The translations under genes and the position numbers were made by a program. A stretch of 64,000 nt of DNA, taken from assembly GCA_964441945.1 (NCBI GenBank), contig CAYTWB010000007.1, positions 1 to 64,000 on the forward strand. The letters run 5' to 3'. The notes below the pieces were generated by a model. That model had not been told where the DNA came from. It saw nothing but the letters and a program-made list of their open reading frames with translations, and did no database searches. Origin of the DNA: JADGQM01 sp964441945 (GTDB taxonomy: Bacteria > Desulfobacterota > Syntrophobacteria > Syntrophobacterales > Syntrophobacteraceae). This document shows positions 51,888 to 61,660 of this stretch, one piece after another (within the stretch, counting starts at the first letter, position 1; the number at the start of each line of letters is the position of its first letter).

Positions 51888-53253
51888 GCGCTATAAGCAC
51901 ATTCATTTTGTTGGGATTGGCGGGATAGGCATGAGCGGCATTGCTGAGCTGCTGCTGAACCTCGGATACCAGGTGAGCGGCTCCGACCTGAGGGAGACGG
52001 ACCTCACACGTCGCCTGGCAAGCCTTGGGGCGACGATTCACATCGGACATCATGCCGATCACGTGAAGGGGGCGGATGTCGTTGTTCTATCGTCAGCTAT
52101 CCGGGATGACAACCCGGAGCTGAGCGCTGCCAGGAGCCTGGGCAAAATCCCGGTCATTCGACGTGCCGAAATGCTTGCCGAGCTGATGCGTCTGAAATAC
52201 TCGGTCCTGGTGGCCGGGGCACACGGCAAGACCACGACCACATCAATGATCTCGACCGTCCTCACTCGAGGAGGACTCGACCCGACTGTAGTCATTGGGG
52301 GCAAGCTGAACGCGTGGGGCACAAACGCCAAGCTGGGGAGTGGGGATTTCATGGTGGCCGAAGCTGACGAAAGCGACGGCACCTTCCTTCTGCTTCCTCC
52401 AACCATTGCGGTGGTGACGAACATTGACCTCGAGCATCTGGATTTCTACCGGGACCTCGATCACATTCAGCAGACTTTCCTTGAATTCATTAACAAAGTG
52501 CCTTTCTATGGGCAGGCGGTCTTGTGCCTTGAAGATGAGAATACCCAGAAGGTCCTGCCGAGTGTCTCAAAACCTTTTGTGACTTATGGCTTTTCCCCTC
52601 AGGCGGACTTTCAGGCTCGAGGCGTTAGAACAGACGGCTTCACAACCAGTTATCGAGCTTTCCATGAGGGAAGCGAGATCGGCGAGATCGAAATCCGCAT
52701 ACCCGGACGGCACAATGTGTTGAATTCGCTGGCCGCTCTGGCGGTTGCCCATGAACTGGAACTGGAGTGGTCCGACATTCAAGCCGGTTTGCGGGATATG
52801 ACGGGGGTGCAGCGGCGCTTTCAAGTCAAGGGTGAAGCCCGGGGGGTGCTCATACTGGATGACTATGGTCATCATCCCAACGAAATCCGGGCCGTGCTTG
52901 CAACGCTTGCCGACTGTTTCCCCAGGCGCCGTCGGATCGTGGTTTTTCAGCCTCACCGCTACAGTCGCACTCATGCTTTGATGGCGGATTTTGCCCGCTG
53001 CTTCTATCAGTCCGACGTATTGCTTCTGACCGAAATCTACGCCGCCAGTGAAAAGCCGATTCCGGGGATAACGGGGGAGCTCCTGGCGAAGAACATTGCC
53101 GCTCACGGTCATCATGATCTCTATTTCTGTGCGAATCTGGATGCGGTAGTTGAAAAAGTGCGCTCACTGGTCGCACCCGGTGATGTGGTGATCACTCTTG
53201 GGGCCGGTAACATCTGGCAGGCGGGAGAGTCTCTCCTGAGAGAGTTGGCCTGA
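51880..53253 (+). CDS. MurC, UDP-MurNAc:L-Ala ligase
   Basis: A 457-residue Mur ligase for the first peptide residue. N-terminal IHFVGIGGIGMSGIAE, ATP loop VAGAHGKTTTTSM, later DDYGHHPNEI and FQPHRYSRTHAL. Start ATG 51880 lies inside the end of ftsW. Confidence 0.97.
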   Translation: MFKRYKHIHFVGIGGIGMSGIAELLLNLGYQVSGSDLRETDLTRRLASLGATIHIGHHADHVKGADVVVLSSAIRDDNPELSAARSLGKIPVIRRAEMLAELMRLKYSVLVAGAHGKTTTTSMISTVLTRGGLDPTVVIGGKLNAWGTNAKLGSGDFMVAEADESDGTFLLLPPTIAVVTNIDLEHLDFYRDLDHIQQTFLEFINKVPFYGQAVLCLEDENTQKVLPSVSKPFVTYGFSPQADFQARGVRTDGFTTSYRAFHEGSEIGEIEIRIPGRHNVLNSLAALAVAHELELEWSDIQAGLRDMTGVQRRFQVKGEARGVLILDDYGHHPNEIRAVLATLADCFPRRRRIVVFQPHRYSRTHALMADFARCFYQSDVLLLTEIYAASEKPIPGITGELLAKNIAAHGHHDLYFCANLDAVVEKVRSLVAPGDVVITLGAGNIWQAGESLLRELA

Positions 53254-53268
53254 CACGATTGGAGAAGA

Positions 53269-54195
53269 ATGCTGAGTCCGAACAGGCTTCAAGCACTCCT
53301 CGTCGGTTTGCCTGAGCTTGAGCTCAAATGGTGGGAGCCCCTTGCCCGGTACACAACGTTTCGAGTTGGAGGCTCAGTTTTGTGCCTCGTTCGGCCAAAG
53401 ACGGAGGATGCCCTCATCGGGCTCATGCGAGCGCTCAGACAAAACGAAGTCCCCTGCTTTATTCTTGGAGGAGGGAGCAATCTGCTGTTGCCTGATGGTG
53501 AATGGAACACTCTGGCCATTCAACTCGATTTATGTTCCGGCGAAATCGTCCCGGAGAGGGAAGCGGGGAGGTGCTCGGCCCGTCTTCTTGTTGGCGCCGG
53601 GGTCCGTCTGCCGCGGCTCATGCGATATTGTCTTGGCGAGAGGCTTGGAGGGCTGGAATTCCTGGTCGGCATACCAGGGATGGTCGGCGGTGCCCTGGTC
53701 ATGAATGCGGGAACCGGGGATGGTTGTGTGGCCGATGGTTTGGTCTGGATCGATGCTCTTGATGAAGAAAACCGGCGTCAGCGGATTATGCGGTCGGATT
53801 TGTCGCCCGGATACCGCTCTATGGGGTTGCCGGACGGCTGGGTGATCCTGGGCTGCTGCCTGGCTGTAGACCCCTGTTCGGACGACGGACAACGGATGCG
53901 CCTGTCGGAAATCATGCGGCAGCGGAAAAAGACCCAGCCTCTGGGCCGACCATCGGCCGGGTGCATCTTCAAGAATCCGAAGGACCTTGCGGCCGGCGCC
54001 CTGATCGAACGGTCCGGGCTAAAGGGCTTGCGCGTTGGTGATGCAGAGGTTTCCCGCAAACACGCCAACTGGATCATCAATTGCGGGAACGCCAGAGCGC
54101 GGGATGTGGTGGCACTGATCGAGCGTATCGAGAGTCGTGTTGAGCGGGATTTCGGGGTTCGGCTGGAACGAGAAATCCGGATAATCGAGTCATGA
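53269..54195 (+). CDS. MurB, UDP-enolpyruvyl-GlcNAc reductase
   Basis: A 308-residue FAD enzyme that reduces UDP-enolpyruvylglucosamine to UDP-MurNAc with NADPH. FAD site: FRVGGSVLCLV and GGGSNLLLPD. The proton-donor position, Ser in E. coli MurB (AGS-type loop), is Cys here (PSAGCIFKNP), a substitution that occurs in part of the family. Its stop overlaps the ftsQ ATG. Confidence 0.96.
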   Translation: MLSPNRLQALLVGLPELELKWWEPLARYTTFRVGGSVLCLVRPKTEDALIGLMRALRQNEVPCFILGGGSNLLLPDGEWNTLAIQLDLCSGEIVPEREAGRCSARLLVGAGVRLPRLMRYCLGERLGGLEFLVGIPGMVGGALVMNAGTGDGCVADGLVWIDALDEENRRQRIMRSDLSPGYRSMGLPDGWVILGCCLAVDPCSDDGQRMRLSEIMRQRKKTQPLGRPSAGCIFKNPKDLAAGALIERSGLKGLRVGDAEVSRKHANWIINCGNARARDVVALIERIESRVERDFGVRLEREIRIIES

Positions 54196-55019
54196 GAAAA
54201 AAGCGCAATCGCTATCGGCCTGATCTTGAAAAGCGCCGCAGAAGGGTGAAATACTGGATCAAAACAACGATTGGCTTTGTCTTGTCCCTGGCGATAGTTA
54301 TCCTCTACAGCGCCGCGCTCGCCCATTCCTACCACGCTCTTCTCGATGCGCCGTGGTTTCGTATCAGCGATGTTGCAATCAAAGGGCTGAAGCATCTTAA
54401 AGAGGATGAGATATTGAACACCTTGATGATCCCCCCTGAATCAAGTCTGTTGACCATCAAGTCCTCACAACTGGCCAAGCGTCTTGAGACCCTGCCGTGG
54501 CTGGAATCATCCGCTGTCCGGTTGTCGTTTCCCAACCGCGTTGAGGTTGAAGTGATTGAACGCGAACCTTTGGCGGTCATTCATTCGGAGGATTATTACC
54601 TGATCGATACCGGTGGAAAACTGGTATCTCGGGCGTCGTCTGAAAAGAAACAAGGTTTTATCCTGGTTGAAGGGTTTTCCGGCCTGGGTTTGAAGGAAGG
54701 GGACTCACTGCCGCCCGATGTGCTGCAGGGCTTGAAGGCCTTGCTGGCAGCGATGGACGAGTGCAGGACCTGGTTGTCGCCGGATTCGATTTTACTGAGC
54801 CGCTGGAATGCTGAAACGGGTTTTGCTCTCTACACAGCGCAAAACAACACCTGCATCCAGATCGGATGGGATGACTTTGGCAAGAAATTAAGTCGGCTGC
54901 ACCGTGTTTTTGAGGTCCTCACGGAACGATCGCTATGGAATTCGGTGACAGGCATCGATCTCGACTATAAAGACCGTGTTTTTGTTGAAGGGCTTTTTCC
55001 TTTTCCAAAAGGAGGCTGA
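54192..55019 (+). CDS. Cell division protein FtsQ (DivIB)
   Basis: A 275-residue bitopic protein with a basic cytoplasmic start (MRKKRNRYRPDLEKRRRR), one membrane helix (about 25-45), a POTRA domain (FRISDVAIKGLKHLKEDEI) and the FtsQ/DivIB beta domain (LPWLESSAVRLSFPNRVEVEVIEREPLAVI). It scaffolds FtsL/FtsB and late divisome proteins. ddl, often found beside murB, is not in the cluster. Confidence 0.92.
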   Translation: MRKKRNRYRPDLEKRRRRVKYWIKTTIGFVLSLAIVILYSAALAHSYHALLDAPWFRISDVAIKGLKHLKEDEILNTLMIPPESSLLTIKSSQLAKRLETLPWLESSAVRLSFPNRVEVEVIEREPLAVIHSEDYYLIDTGGKLVSRASSEKKQGFILVEGFSGLGLKEGDSLPPDVLQGLKALLAAMDECRTWLSPDSILLSRWNAETGFALYTAQNNTCIQIGWDDFGKKLSRLHRVFEVLTERSLWNSVTGIDLDYKDRVFVEGLFPFPKGG

Positions 55020-55209
55020 TCTGTGGTATAGGGAAGGGCCGATTGAGTCGGCAGCCGACTCACCATGTCTTTTCCTGTCTGCGGATCCAAGCGACAAGAG
55101 CCAAGAGATTGAATGCCATCCAAGAGTCAAGCGTTATCAGAGAGTTAAGTAGAGTGAATCGCTCGTGAGACCGTATTTCTGAGAATAGATAGACTCTGAA
55201 AGGTGATCG

Positions 55210-56451
55210 ATGGGAAAGAGAGAAGAACTGATCGTCGGCCTTGATCTCGGCACCACAAAGATCTGCGCTGTGGTCGGAGAGGTAACCTCGGAAGGGATTG
55301 ACATTGTAGGCGTAGGGACCCACCCTTCGATCGGACTGCGCGGTGGTGTCGTGGTCAATATTGACCAGACTGTCCATTCGATTCGAAAGGCAGTTGACGA
55401 AGCGGAACTGATGGCCGGCTGTGAGATCTCCTCTGTCTTTGCCGGGGTTGCCGGCACCCATATCCAGAGCCTTAACAGCCACGGGGTGATTGCCGTCAAG
55501 AGTCGGGAGGTCACTCAGGCTGATGTCGACCGGGTTTTGGATGCCGCCAGAGCAATCGCCCTGCCTTTCGATCGACAGATCCTGCACGTACTCCCCCAGC
55601 AGTTCATTGTGGATGATCAAGAAGGGATTCACACCCCGATCGGGATGTCCGGAGTCAGGCTCGAAGCCAAGGTCCATATCGTGACGGGGGCCATCGCGGC
55701 GGTTCAGAATATCATCAAATGTTGTGAACGGGCGGGATTGCACGTTCAGGATGTGGTCTTGGAGTCTCTGGCCTCGTCGGAATCCGTGCTGGATCATGAT
55801 GAGAAGCACCTTGGCGTGGCTTTGATAGACATTGGCGGCGGGACCAGCAACGTGGCAATGTTTCTGGATGACGCCGTCCGCTATTCCGGAGTGGTCGGTT
55901 TGGGGGGCAATCACATCACTTCGGATATTTCTGTTGGTTTGCGCACCTCCATGGAGGAAGCGGAGAAGATAAAGAAGAAGTACGGTTGTGCCATTGTTGA
56001 GTGGGTTAGTCCGCAGGATGTCATAGAAGTTGGGTCTGTGGGTGGTCAGAAACCACGTCAACTGGCGCAATCCATATTGACGGAAATCATCGAAGCACGA
56101 GTGGAAGAGATCGTAAAGATTATCGAGGCGGAGATGTTCCGGTCCGGGTATTTTGAATCACTTCATGCCGGGGTGGTTTTGACGGGAGGAGTATCCCTGC
56201 TTCCGGGCATACGAGAGCTCGCGGAGAAACTCTTTGACCTGCCCGTTCGCATTGGTGTCCCGTACCATTTTGGCGGGCTGGGCGATGTGGTCAAAAACCC
56301 GATCTACGCAACCGCTTCCGGACTGTTGTTGTATGGCAGAAAACAGGGAGGTCAGTTGCCTTTGGAGGAACAAAGTGCTGTCGGCAGCATGTTTACAGCG
56401 ATGAGGAACTGGTTCAGGCATTTGTGGAGAGGAAGAAGCAATTGGATCTAG
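55210..56451 (+). CDS. Cell division protein FtsA
   Basis: A 413-residue actin-like ATPase tethering FtsZ to the membrane. Phosphate 1 motif VGLDLGTTKICAVV, phosphate 2 motif IDIGGGTSNVAMF, adenosine motif VVLTGGVSLLPGI. The C-terminal amphipathic membrane-targeting helix is seen as MRNWFRHLWRGRSNWI. The gap of 190 bases before it may hold a promoter for ftsAZ. Confidence 0.96.
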   Translation: MGKREELIVGLDLGTTKICAVVGEVTSEGIDIVGVGTHPSIGLRGGVVVNIDQTVHSIRKAVDEAELMAGCEISSVFAGVAGTHIQSLNSHGVIAVKSREVTQADVDRVLDAARAIALPFDRQILHVLPQQFIVDDQEGIHTPIGMSGVRLEAKVHIVTGAIAAVQNIIKCCERAGLHVQDVVLESLASSESVLDHDEKHLGVALIDIGGGTSNVAMFLDDAVRYSGVVGLGGNHITSDISVGLRTSMEEAEKIKKKYGCAIVEWVSPQDVIEVGSVGGQKPRQLAQSILTEIIEARVEEIVKIIEAEMFRSGYFESLHAGVVLTGGVSLLPGIRELAEKLFDLPVRIGVPYHFGGLGDVVKNPIYATASGLLLYGRKQGGQLPLEEQSAVGSMFTAMRNWFRHLWRGRSNWI

Positions 56452-56567
56452 TATGACCGGAGCGAATCTCAACGGATTCGTTTGTTCAATAGGCATTGAT
56501 GGGGGAGTTCTTTCACCTAGGGGCTAACAGGATTGTGAAAGCGATTATGAGTGGGAAGGGGATGGTT

Positions 56568-57752
56568 ATGGACAACTCAACCTTGAATAAGGCGAAAATC
56601 AGAGTCTTGGGTATTGGGGGTGGGGGTGGCAATGCCATCAACAATATGATCAGTTCGGGCCTCGATGAGGTCGAATTCATTGCGGCCAATACGGATTTCC
56701 AGGCACTGGAAAGAAGTCTTGCCCCGGTCAAGATTCAGCTTGGAGTGAATCTGACGAAGGGGCTGGGTGCGGGCGGCAACCCTGAAACGGGGGCCAAGGC
56801 CACCCAGGAGGACCTCGAAAAGATTAGAGAAGCCGTTGACGGCAGTGACATGGTCTTTATCACGGCCGGCATGGGCGGCGGCACCGGCACAGGGGGTGCA
56901 CCCATTGTGGCGCAGGTCTGCAAGGAGACCGGAGCACTCACCGTGGCGGTGGTTACCAAACCCTTCCTGGTGGAAGGCAAGGTCAGGCAACGGAATGCCG
57001 AGGAAGGCCTCAAGGCGCTCCAGGGGGTGGTCGATACGCTCATTTCGATCCCCAACAATCGTTTGCTTTGTCTGGCGGATCGCCGGTCCACATTCCTCGA
57101 GTGTTTTCGCCGTGTCGATGATGTCCTGTTGTACGCCGTAAAAGGCGTATCCGATCTCATCACGCATCCGGGCTATATCAATGTGGATTTCGCCGATGTG
57201 AGGACCGTCATGGCGGAAATGGGGATGGCCTTGATGGGGACCGGTGTGGGAAGAGGCGAAAACCGGGCTGCACAGGCGGCACAGCAAGCCATATCGAGCC
57301 CGCTTCTCGAAGATATCTCCATCCACGGCGCTCGTGCTGTTCTGGTCAATATATCCGCCAGTGATGATCTCGGTATGCATGAATTTGAAGAGGCATCGTC
57401 GATTATCCAAAAGGAAGTAGATGAGGAAGCCAATATCTTTCTCGGGGTTGCAGTCGATCAGGACCTGGAAGACGAAATCCGCATAACGGTCATCGCCACC
57501 GGTATCGGGAAAATCGAGCAGGCGCCAAAAGTGGAGGTTCCCGGTCGTCCCAAGAGGCGGGGGGATGGGCTGGTCCCGGATCTGAACTACGATTACTTGC
57601 AGATACCCACGGTGGTCCGACATCGATCGGGGCGGGACAGCCAGGCGATGGAACAGCCCAAGCGGAGGACTCTTTTACAGAAGTTGACCGGGGTGTCCGC
57701 AGATGAAGAAGATCTGAGCATTCCGACCTTCATTCGAAAACAGATGGACTAG
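56568..57752 (+). CDS. Cell division GTPase FtsZ
   Basis: A 394-residue tubulin-like GTPase that forms the Z ring. N-terminal KIRVLGIGGGGGNAINNM, signature GGGTGTGGAP, T7 loop NVDFADVRTVM, and the C-terminal partner-binding peptide DLSIPTFIRKQMD. Several in-frame start codons lie upstream (from 56496). I prefer ATG 56568, which has GGGAAGGGG six bases before it and gives the usual N-terminal length; ATG 56547 is the main alternative. Confidence 0.96.
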   Translation: MDNSTLNKAKIRVLGIGGGGGNAINNMISSGLDEVEFIAANTDFQALERSLAPVKIQLGVNLTKGLGAGGNPETGAKATQEDLEKIREAVDGSDMVFITAGMGGGTGTGGAPIVAQVCKETGALTVAVVTKPFLVEGKVRQRNAEEGLKALQGVVDTLISIPNNRLLCLADRRSTFLECFRRVDDVLLYAVKGVSDLITHPGYINVDFADVRTVMAEMGMALMGTGVGRGENRAAQAAQQAISSPLLEDISIHGARAVLVNISASDDLGMHEFEEASSIIQKEVDEEANIFLGVAVDQDLEDEIRITVIATGIGKIEQAPKVEVPGRPKRRGDGLVPDLNYDYLQIPTVVRHRSGRDSQAMEQPKRRTLLQKLTGVSADEEDLSIPTFIRKQMD

Positions 57753-57789
57753 ACCTCCTTGGCGAAGGTGTTCGGATTATGATCCGGGG

Positions 57790-59547
57790 ATGGTGAGAAA
57801 TCTAAAGGATCGGCAGCAGAAGTGGCTGGCCGATGAACGCGGAACGGCTCGAAAGGACTGGGGGGGGAAGTTTCGCATTGCCCTGGCCTTCCCCAGCCCT
57901 TACTCCGTAGGCATGTCCAACCTGGGCTTCCACTATGTCTACGAAGCCCTGAATCGATTTGACGATGTCGTCTGTGAACGGGTCTTCTATCCGGAAGCGG
58001 AAGACATGGCTATCGTCAGTCAACTGCCCGGAAGGCTGTTGAGCGCTGAGTCTCAGCGGCCTCTCCGGGATTTTCATCTCCTGGCGTTTTCCATTCCGTT
58101 TGAAAATGATTTCAGCAACGCAGTGGCAATGATTAAGTATGCCGGAATTGCACCGCTGAGTGAGCAGCGCAATTCCGCCGATCCTCTTGTTGCAGCAGGC
58201 GGCATCGGGGTCTTCATGAATCCTGAGCCCATGGCCCCTTTTCTGGATTTTGTTTTCATAGGGGAAGCGGAATCCCTGGTTCCGGACTTCCTGGAATTCT
58301 GGCGAGAGAACCGGAACGGCAGAATGTCCCGGCGGGAGCTTCTGAAGGCGCTTGCCAGAGAGGTGAGGGGCCTCTATGTGCCCTCCCAGTATCGGGTTTT
58401 CTACCACGCGAATGGCACGCTTGCAGCGATAGAACCCATTTCGGGTTCCGGGGCGCCGGCTCGGGTCCCGTATCGGAGAACAGATCTGAGCGCGCATGCT
58501 CCGTGCAAGACGGCGGTTCTTACCCCAAACACGGAGTTCAGCAATGTTTTATTGATCGAAATCGGACGCGGCTGCGGACATGGATGTCGGTTCTGTGCGG
58601 CCGGCTTTATGTATCGGCCGATGCGATTTCATGCGGCTGACCGACTGCTCCGGGCGATTGAAACCGGCTTTCCCGGCGTCTCCAGGGTTGGGCTGGTGGG
58701 TGCAGCGATTTCAGACCATCCGGAAATCCAAACGATTTGCCGAAGGCTTTTGGAAGGGGGGAAGCGAATCTCTTTTTCGTCTCTTCGAGCAGATTCGATC
58801 ACGCCGGAAATCGTCTCCGCTCTTCAGGCAAGTCAACACCGGGGGGTGGCCATCGCCGTAGAAGCCGGGTCGGAACGGCTGCGGCGAGTCATCAATAAAG
58901 ATCTCACACGGGAAGACATTTACCACGCGGCGGCTTTGCTCACCGAAGGCGGTATCCTCAATCTCAAACTCTATTTCATGATAGGGCTGCCCACGGAAAC
59001 GCTGACTGACATGGAAGCGCTCGTTGATGTGGCAAAAGGCGTGAAGCATCACGTACTGAAGATCAGTCGTGGACAGAAACGTCTCGGGACCATCACTCTC
59101 AGCGTCAACGCCTTCGTTCCCAAGCCCTTTACCCCGTTTCAGTGGGTGAGCTTTGCCGGTGTTCCGGAATTGAAGGAACGGGCGAAGTGGATCAAGAAGG
59201 CCCTGAAAAAAGTGCCCAATGTCCGCGTTCACTTTGATGTGCCCAAGTGGTCCTACGTGCAGGCCCTGCTGGCCCGAGGCGATAGAAGATGTGCGCTGTT
59301 CCTGGAGAAAGTGGCACTGGACGGCCTGAGCTGGCCCCAGGCTGTGCGCTCTTTGCCCTTGAATCCCGACTTCTGGGTCATGCGCGAGCGGGACCGGGAT
59401 GAGTCCTTCCCCTGGGAGATCGTTGATCTGGGCGTGAACCGGTCTTTCCTTCTCGAAGAGCTCCAGAATGCTCTTCAGGAGCGAAGAAGTCCACCGTGCG
59501 CTCCGGAGGAAGGCTGTAACCGGTGTGGAATCTGCCATGCATCTTGA
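57790..59547 (+). CDS. B12-binding-type radical SAM protein
   Basis: A 585-residue protein of the family described as TIGR03960. An N-terminal segment (about 35-220) resembles the cobalamin-binding-like domain, and the radical SAM core has C262-x3-C266-x2-C269 (RGCGHGCRFC). It lacks the C-terminal DUF2344 domain; the protein ends with a Cys cluster (CAPEEGCNRCGICH) that could hold a second cluster. In many genomes this protein sits near rne/rng or rplU, but here it follows ftsZ by 37 bases. The reaction is unknown. Confidence 0.88.
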   Translation: MVRNLKDRQQKWLADERGTARKDWGGKFRIALAFPSPYSVGMSNLGFHYVYEALNRFDDVVCERVFYPEAEDMAIVSQLPGRLLSAESQRPLRDFHLLAFSIPFENDFSNAVAMIKYAGIAPLSEQRNSADPLVAAGGIGVFMNPEPMAPFLDFVFIGEAESLVPDFLEFWRENRNGRMSRRELLKALAREVRGLYVPSQYRVFYHANGTLAAIEPISGSGAPARVPYRRTDLSAHAPCKTAVLTPNTEFSNVLLIEIGRGCGHGCRFCAAGFMYRPMRFHAADRLLRAIETGFPGVSRVGLVGAAISDHPEIQTICRRLLEGGKRISFSSLRADSITPEIVSALQASQHRGVAIAVEAGSERLRRVINKDLTREDIYHAAALLTEGGILNLKLYFMIGLPTETLTDMEALVDVAKGVKHHVLKISRGQKRLGTITLSVNAFVPKPFTPFQWVSFAGVPELKERAKWIKKALKKVPNVRVHFDVPKWSYVQALLARGDRRCALFLEKVALDGLSWPQAVRSLPLNPDFWVMRERDRDESFPWEIVDLGVNRSFLLEELQNALQERRSPPCAPEEGCNRCGICHAS

Positions 59548-59795
59548 CGACAGCCAATTTCAAACATAGCAGAATAAGTGCAGCTCGTGATCATTGCCGG
59601 CAATTTCAGCCATAGGAGATTGATCCTCGCTGCAAGAAACCTTATATTGGGGCTGATTTAAATACCCTGAGCAGGAATAGAGTTTTGAATACCCTTCTTT
59701 GATGGCTTTCCACGGTCATGCTTAAACTGTTGGAGAATGCGGGTGGGGAGAGACGATCGGAGGAAGGGAGATTGCTTTGAGAGGAAAACGCGATA
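59548..59795. other. AT-richer gap before the DnaJ-like gene
   Basis: Nothing certain. It probably holds the promoter of the DnaJ-like gene; I see no clear sigma-32 or CIRCE element. GGAGGAAGGGAG (59759-59770) lies too far from the ATG to be its main ribosome site; GAGAGGAAA at 59779-59787 is better placed. Confidence 0.4.
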
Positions 59796-60695
59796 ATGTC
59801 CCAAATTGACTATTACCAGACCCTGGGCGTCTCAGCTGAAGCGTCGGCCGAAGACATCAAGAAAGCCTACCGCAAACTCGCACTGGAAACCCATCCTGAT
59901 CGAAATCCCAATGACCCGCGGGCCGAGGAGCGTTTCAAGCGCATTAGCGAAGCATACGGCGTGCTCATCGACCCGCAGAAGCGTGCCCAGTATGATCAAT
60001 TCCGGCAGGCTGGGTATCAGCAGCAGTATGGCGGGCGTTCGCAGTATGGCTTTCGCTATTCCCAGGAAGACATTCTCAGGGACTTCTATAAGAGCCGCTA
60101 TTCGCAGGACATCTTTGCAGACCTCCAGAGAGAATTCCAGCGTATGGGATTCCGGTTTGACGATACCTTCCTCAATCACATTTTCGGAACTGACAAGACC
60201 ATTTATATTCGAGGTGTCTTTTTTGATGGTCCTGGTGGCGTGAAGGTTTTCAGGTACGGCAATCAATCAGGCCGTCCGTCTCCGTCCCAGTCCAAACCGG
60301 GTCGCCACCCGTTTCAGGACCCCTTCCCGCAGCCAAAAGGCATCCTGGAACACGGGGTGTCCCTGCTGGCGAAAGCGGGCAAGAAAGCCGGCAGGTATCT
60401 GCTCAAGAAGCTCACTGGAAGCTCCGAAAGCCTCGACACTCCATCGCCGGGGCGGCTTGGGGATTCTGAGGAGTTCGATATGACTTACCAGCTGCTCATA
60501 TCGAAGACTGACGCCGCAAACGGAACGACGCTGGAAGTGGATCTGCCGCACTTTGAAGGGGGAAAGCATGTCTCCGTCCATGTCCCGGCCGGGGTCAAGT
60601 CCGGGACGAAGCTGCGTCTCAAGCAGATGGGAAGGCCCCTGCCGGATAGCCCTTCCAGCAGAGGGGACCTTTATTTGCAGCTCCAGGTGGCCTGA
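59796..60695 (+). CDS. DnaJ-domain co-chaperone (CbpA-like)
   Basis: A 299-residue protein with an N-terminal J domain (DYYQTLGVS ... H33-P34-D35) that stimulates DnaK. There is no Gly/Phe-Cys zinc domain. A Tyr/Gln-rich stretch follows (GYQQQYGGRSQYGFRY), then a DnaJ C-terminal substrate domain (about 215-299). The C-terminal part is shorter than in CbpA: only one of the two beta-barrel subdomains is evident. Confidence 0.9.
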   Translation: MSQIDYYQTLGVSAEASAEDIKKAYRKLALETHPDRNPNDPRAEERFKRISEAYGVLIDPQKRAQYDQFRQAGYQQQYGGRSQYGFRYSQEDILRDFYKSRYSQDIFADLQREFQRMGFRFDDTFLNHIFGTDKTIYIRGVFFDGPGGVKVFRYGNQSGRPSPSQSKPGRHPFQDPFPQPKGILEHGVSLLAKAGKKAGRYLLKKLTGSSESLDTPSPGRLGDSEEFDMTYQLLISKTDAANGTTLEVDLPHFEGGKHVSVHVPAGVKSGTKLRLKQMGRPLPDSPSSRGDLYLQLQVA

Positions 60696-60738
60696 AGGGG
60701 TGGAGCTGGGGCCTCTGGAATAGTGAGGAATTCCGGTC

Positions 60739-61461
60739 ATGCTGAAATCGACGGACACTATGGATTCCATGCCTGGTGAGAACACTCATCTGAGGAAGAT
60801 CGAATCCCTGCTGAAGGATCGCCCTTCTCTTTTCCCATGCGTAAGGGACCTTCTGGAGAATGGGGTTTCCGGAACAGCCTATGCTGACGCCGGCTATAAA
60901 CCTTCCCGGCAGGAGATTACCCACTACCTTGCCAAGTGGTTTCGTTCTGTGGGCCTGTCACAGATCGACTGTCAGGAATGGTTGATTGAATACGCTCGGG
61001 ATGTTCTCTCAGCGATCTCGTCGACCTCTCTGTCTCAGATCCGGCACAGCACCAAGTCCATTGTGAGATATGTGTATCGATCGGAAGTGGAATTTGACTG
61101 TCTGAGGGAGGAGAATGTTGTCAGAGGGCTTTGCCGAAGGGATTGCCCTGTCTACCATATGATCCGGAGTTCTAAACAAAAAGAACGGGTTCCCGTTCCC
61201 GATGCATCCTTCGAAGCGGAGCAGGATGCTGCAGAGCCGGAGGAAAAATCGGTTGGGGTGAGAGATCTCTACCGGGAGCAGTTTGAACAGGCGATGGGCT
61301 TCGTTCGCGAACAACTGGCGAATGGGGTCCCAACAAGGAGAATCGTAAGACTTCTGAATGACAAAGGGTTCAAAACAAGGACCGGAAAACAGTGGTCGGT
61401 CTCGATACTCGGCAACGAATTGAGAAGACTCGGTGGTTACGAAAGGGCACCTCTAGACTGA
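60739..61461 (+). CDS. Unknown protein with recombinase-like C-terminal segment
   Basis: A 240-residue protein. Residues 1-130 are helical and Cys-poor, with a CRRDCPVYHM pattern near 135. The last 60 residues (VPTRRIVRLLNDKGFKTRTGKQWSVSIL) resemble the C-terminal recombinase domain of large serine recombinases, but there is no catalytic resolvase domain. It may be a DNA-binding protein that shares this helix-turn-helix. It follows the DnaJ-like gene by 43 bases and precedes tRNA-Ala. Function unknown. Confidence 0.75.
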   Translation: MLKSTDTMDSMPGENTHLRKIESLLKDRPSLFPCVRDLLENGVSGTAYADAGYKPSRQEITHYLAKWFRSVGLSQIDCQEWLIEYARDVLSAISSTSLSQIRHSTKSIVRYVYRSEVEFDCLREENVVRGLCRRDCPVYHMIRSSKQKERVPVPDASFEAEQDAAEPEEKSVGVRDLYREQFEQAMGFVREQLANGVPTRRIVRLLNDKGFKTRTGKQWSVSILGNELRRLGGYERAPLD

Positions 61462-61501
61462 TGCTCGACTCGTGTTTCGGCACAAAAGAGCGGGAAAAGG
61501 A

Positions 61502-61530
61502 TTGACAGGAAGGTTGGTCTTCGGTATTGA
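61502..61530 (+). promoter_or_regulatory. Candidate promoter of tRNA-Ala
   Basis: TTGACA (61502-61507), 17-base spacer, TATTGA (61525-61530), 12 bases before the tRNA. The -35 box is perfect, the -10 box weak. Confidence 0.55.
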
Positions 61531-61542
61531 TACATTCGCCTT

Positions 61543-61618
<76 letters not shown>

Positions 61619-61628
61619 GGATAATCAG

Positions 61629-61660
61629 GAGGTTAGCGGGGCAGCCGTTAACCTCTTTTT
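61629..61660 (+). terminator. Intrinsic terminator of tRNA-Ala
   Basis: GAGGTTAGCGG (61629-61639), loop GGCAG, CCGTTAACCTC and TTTTT. Confidence 0.9.
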
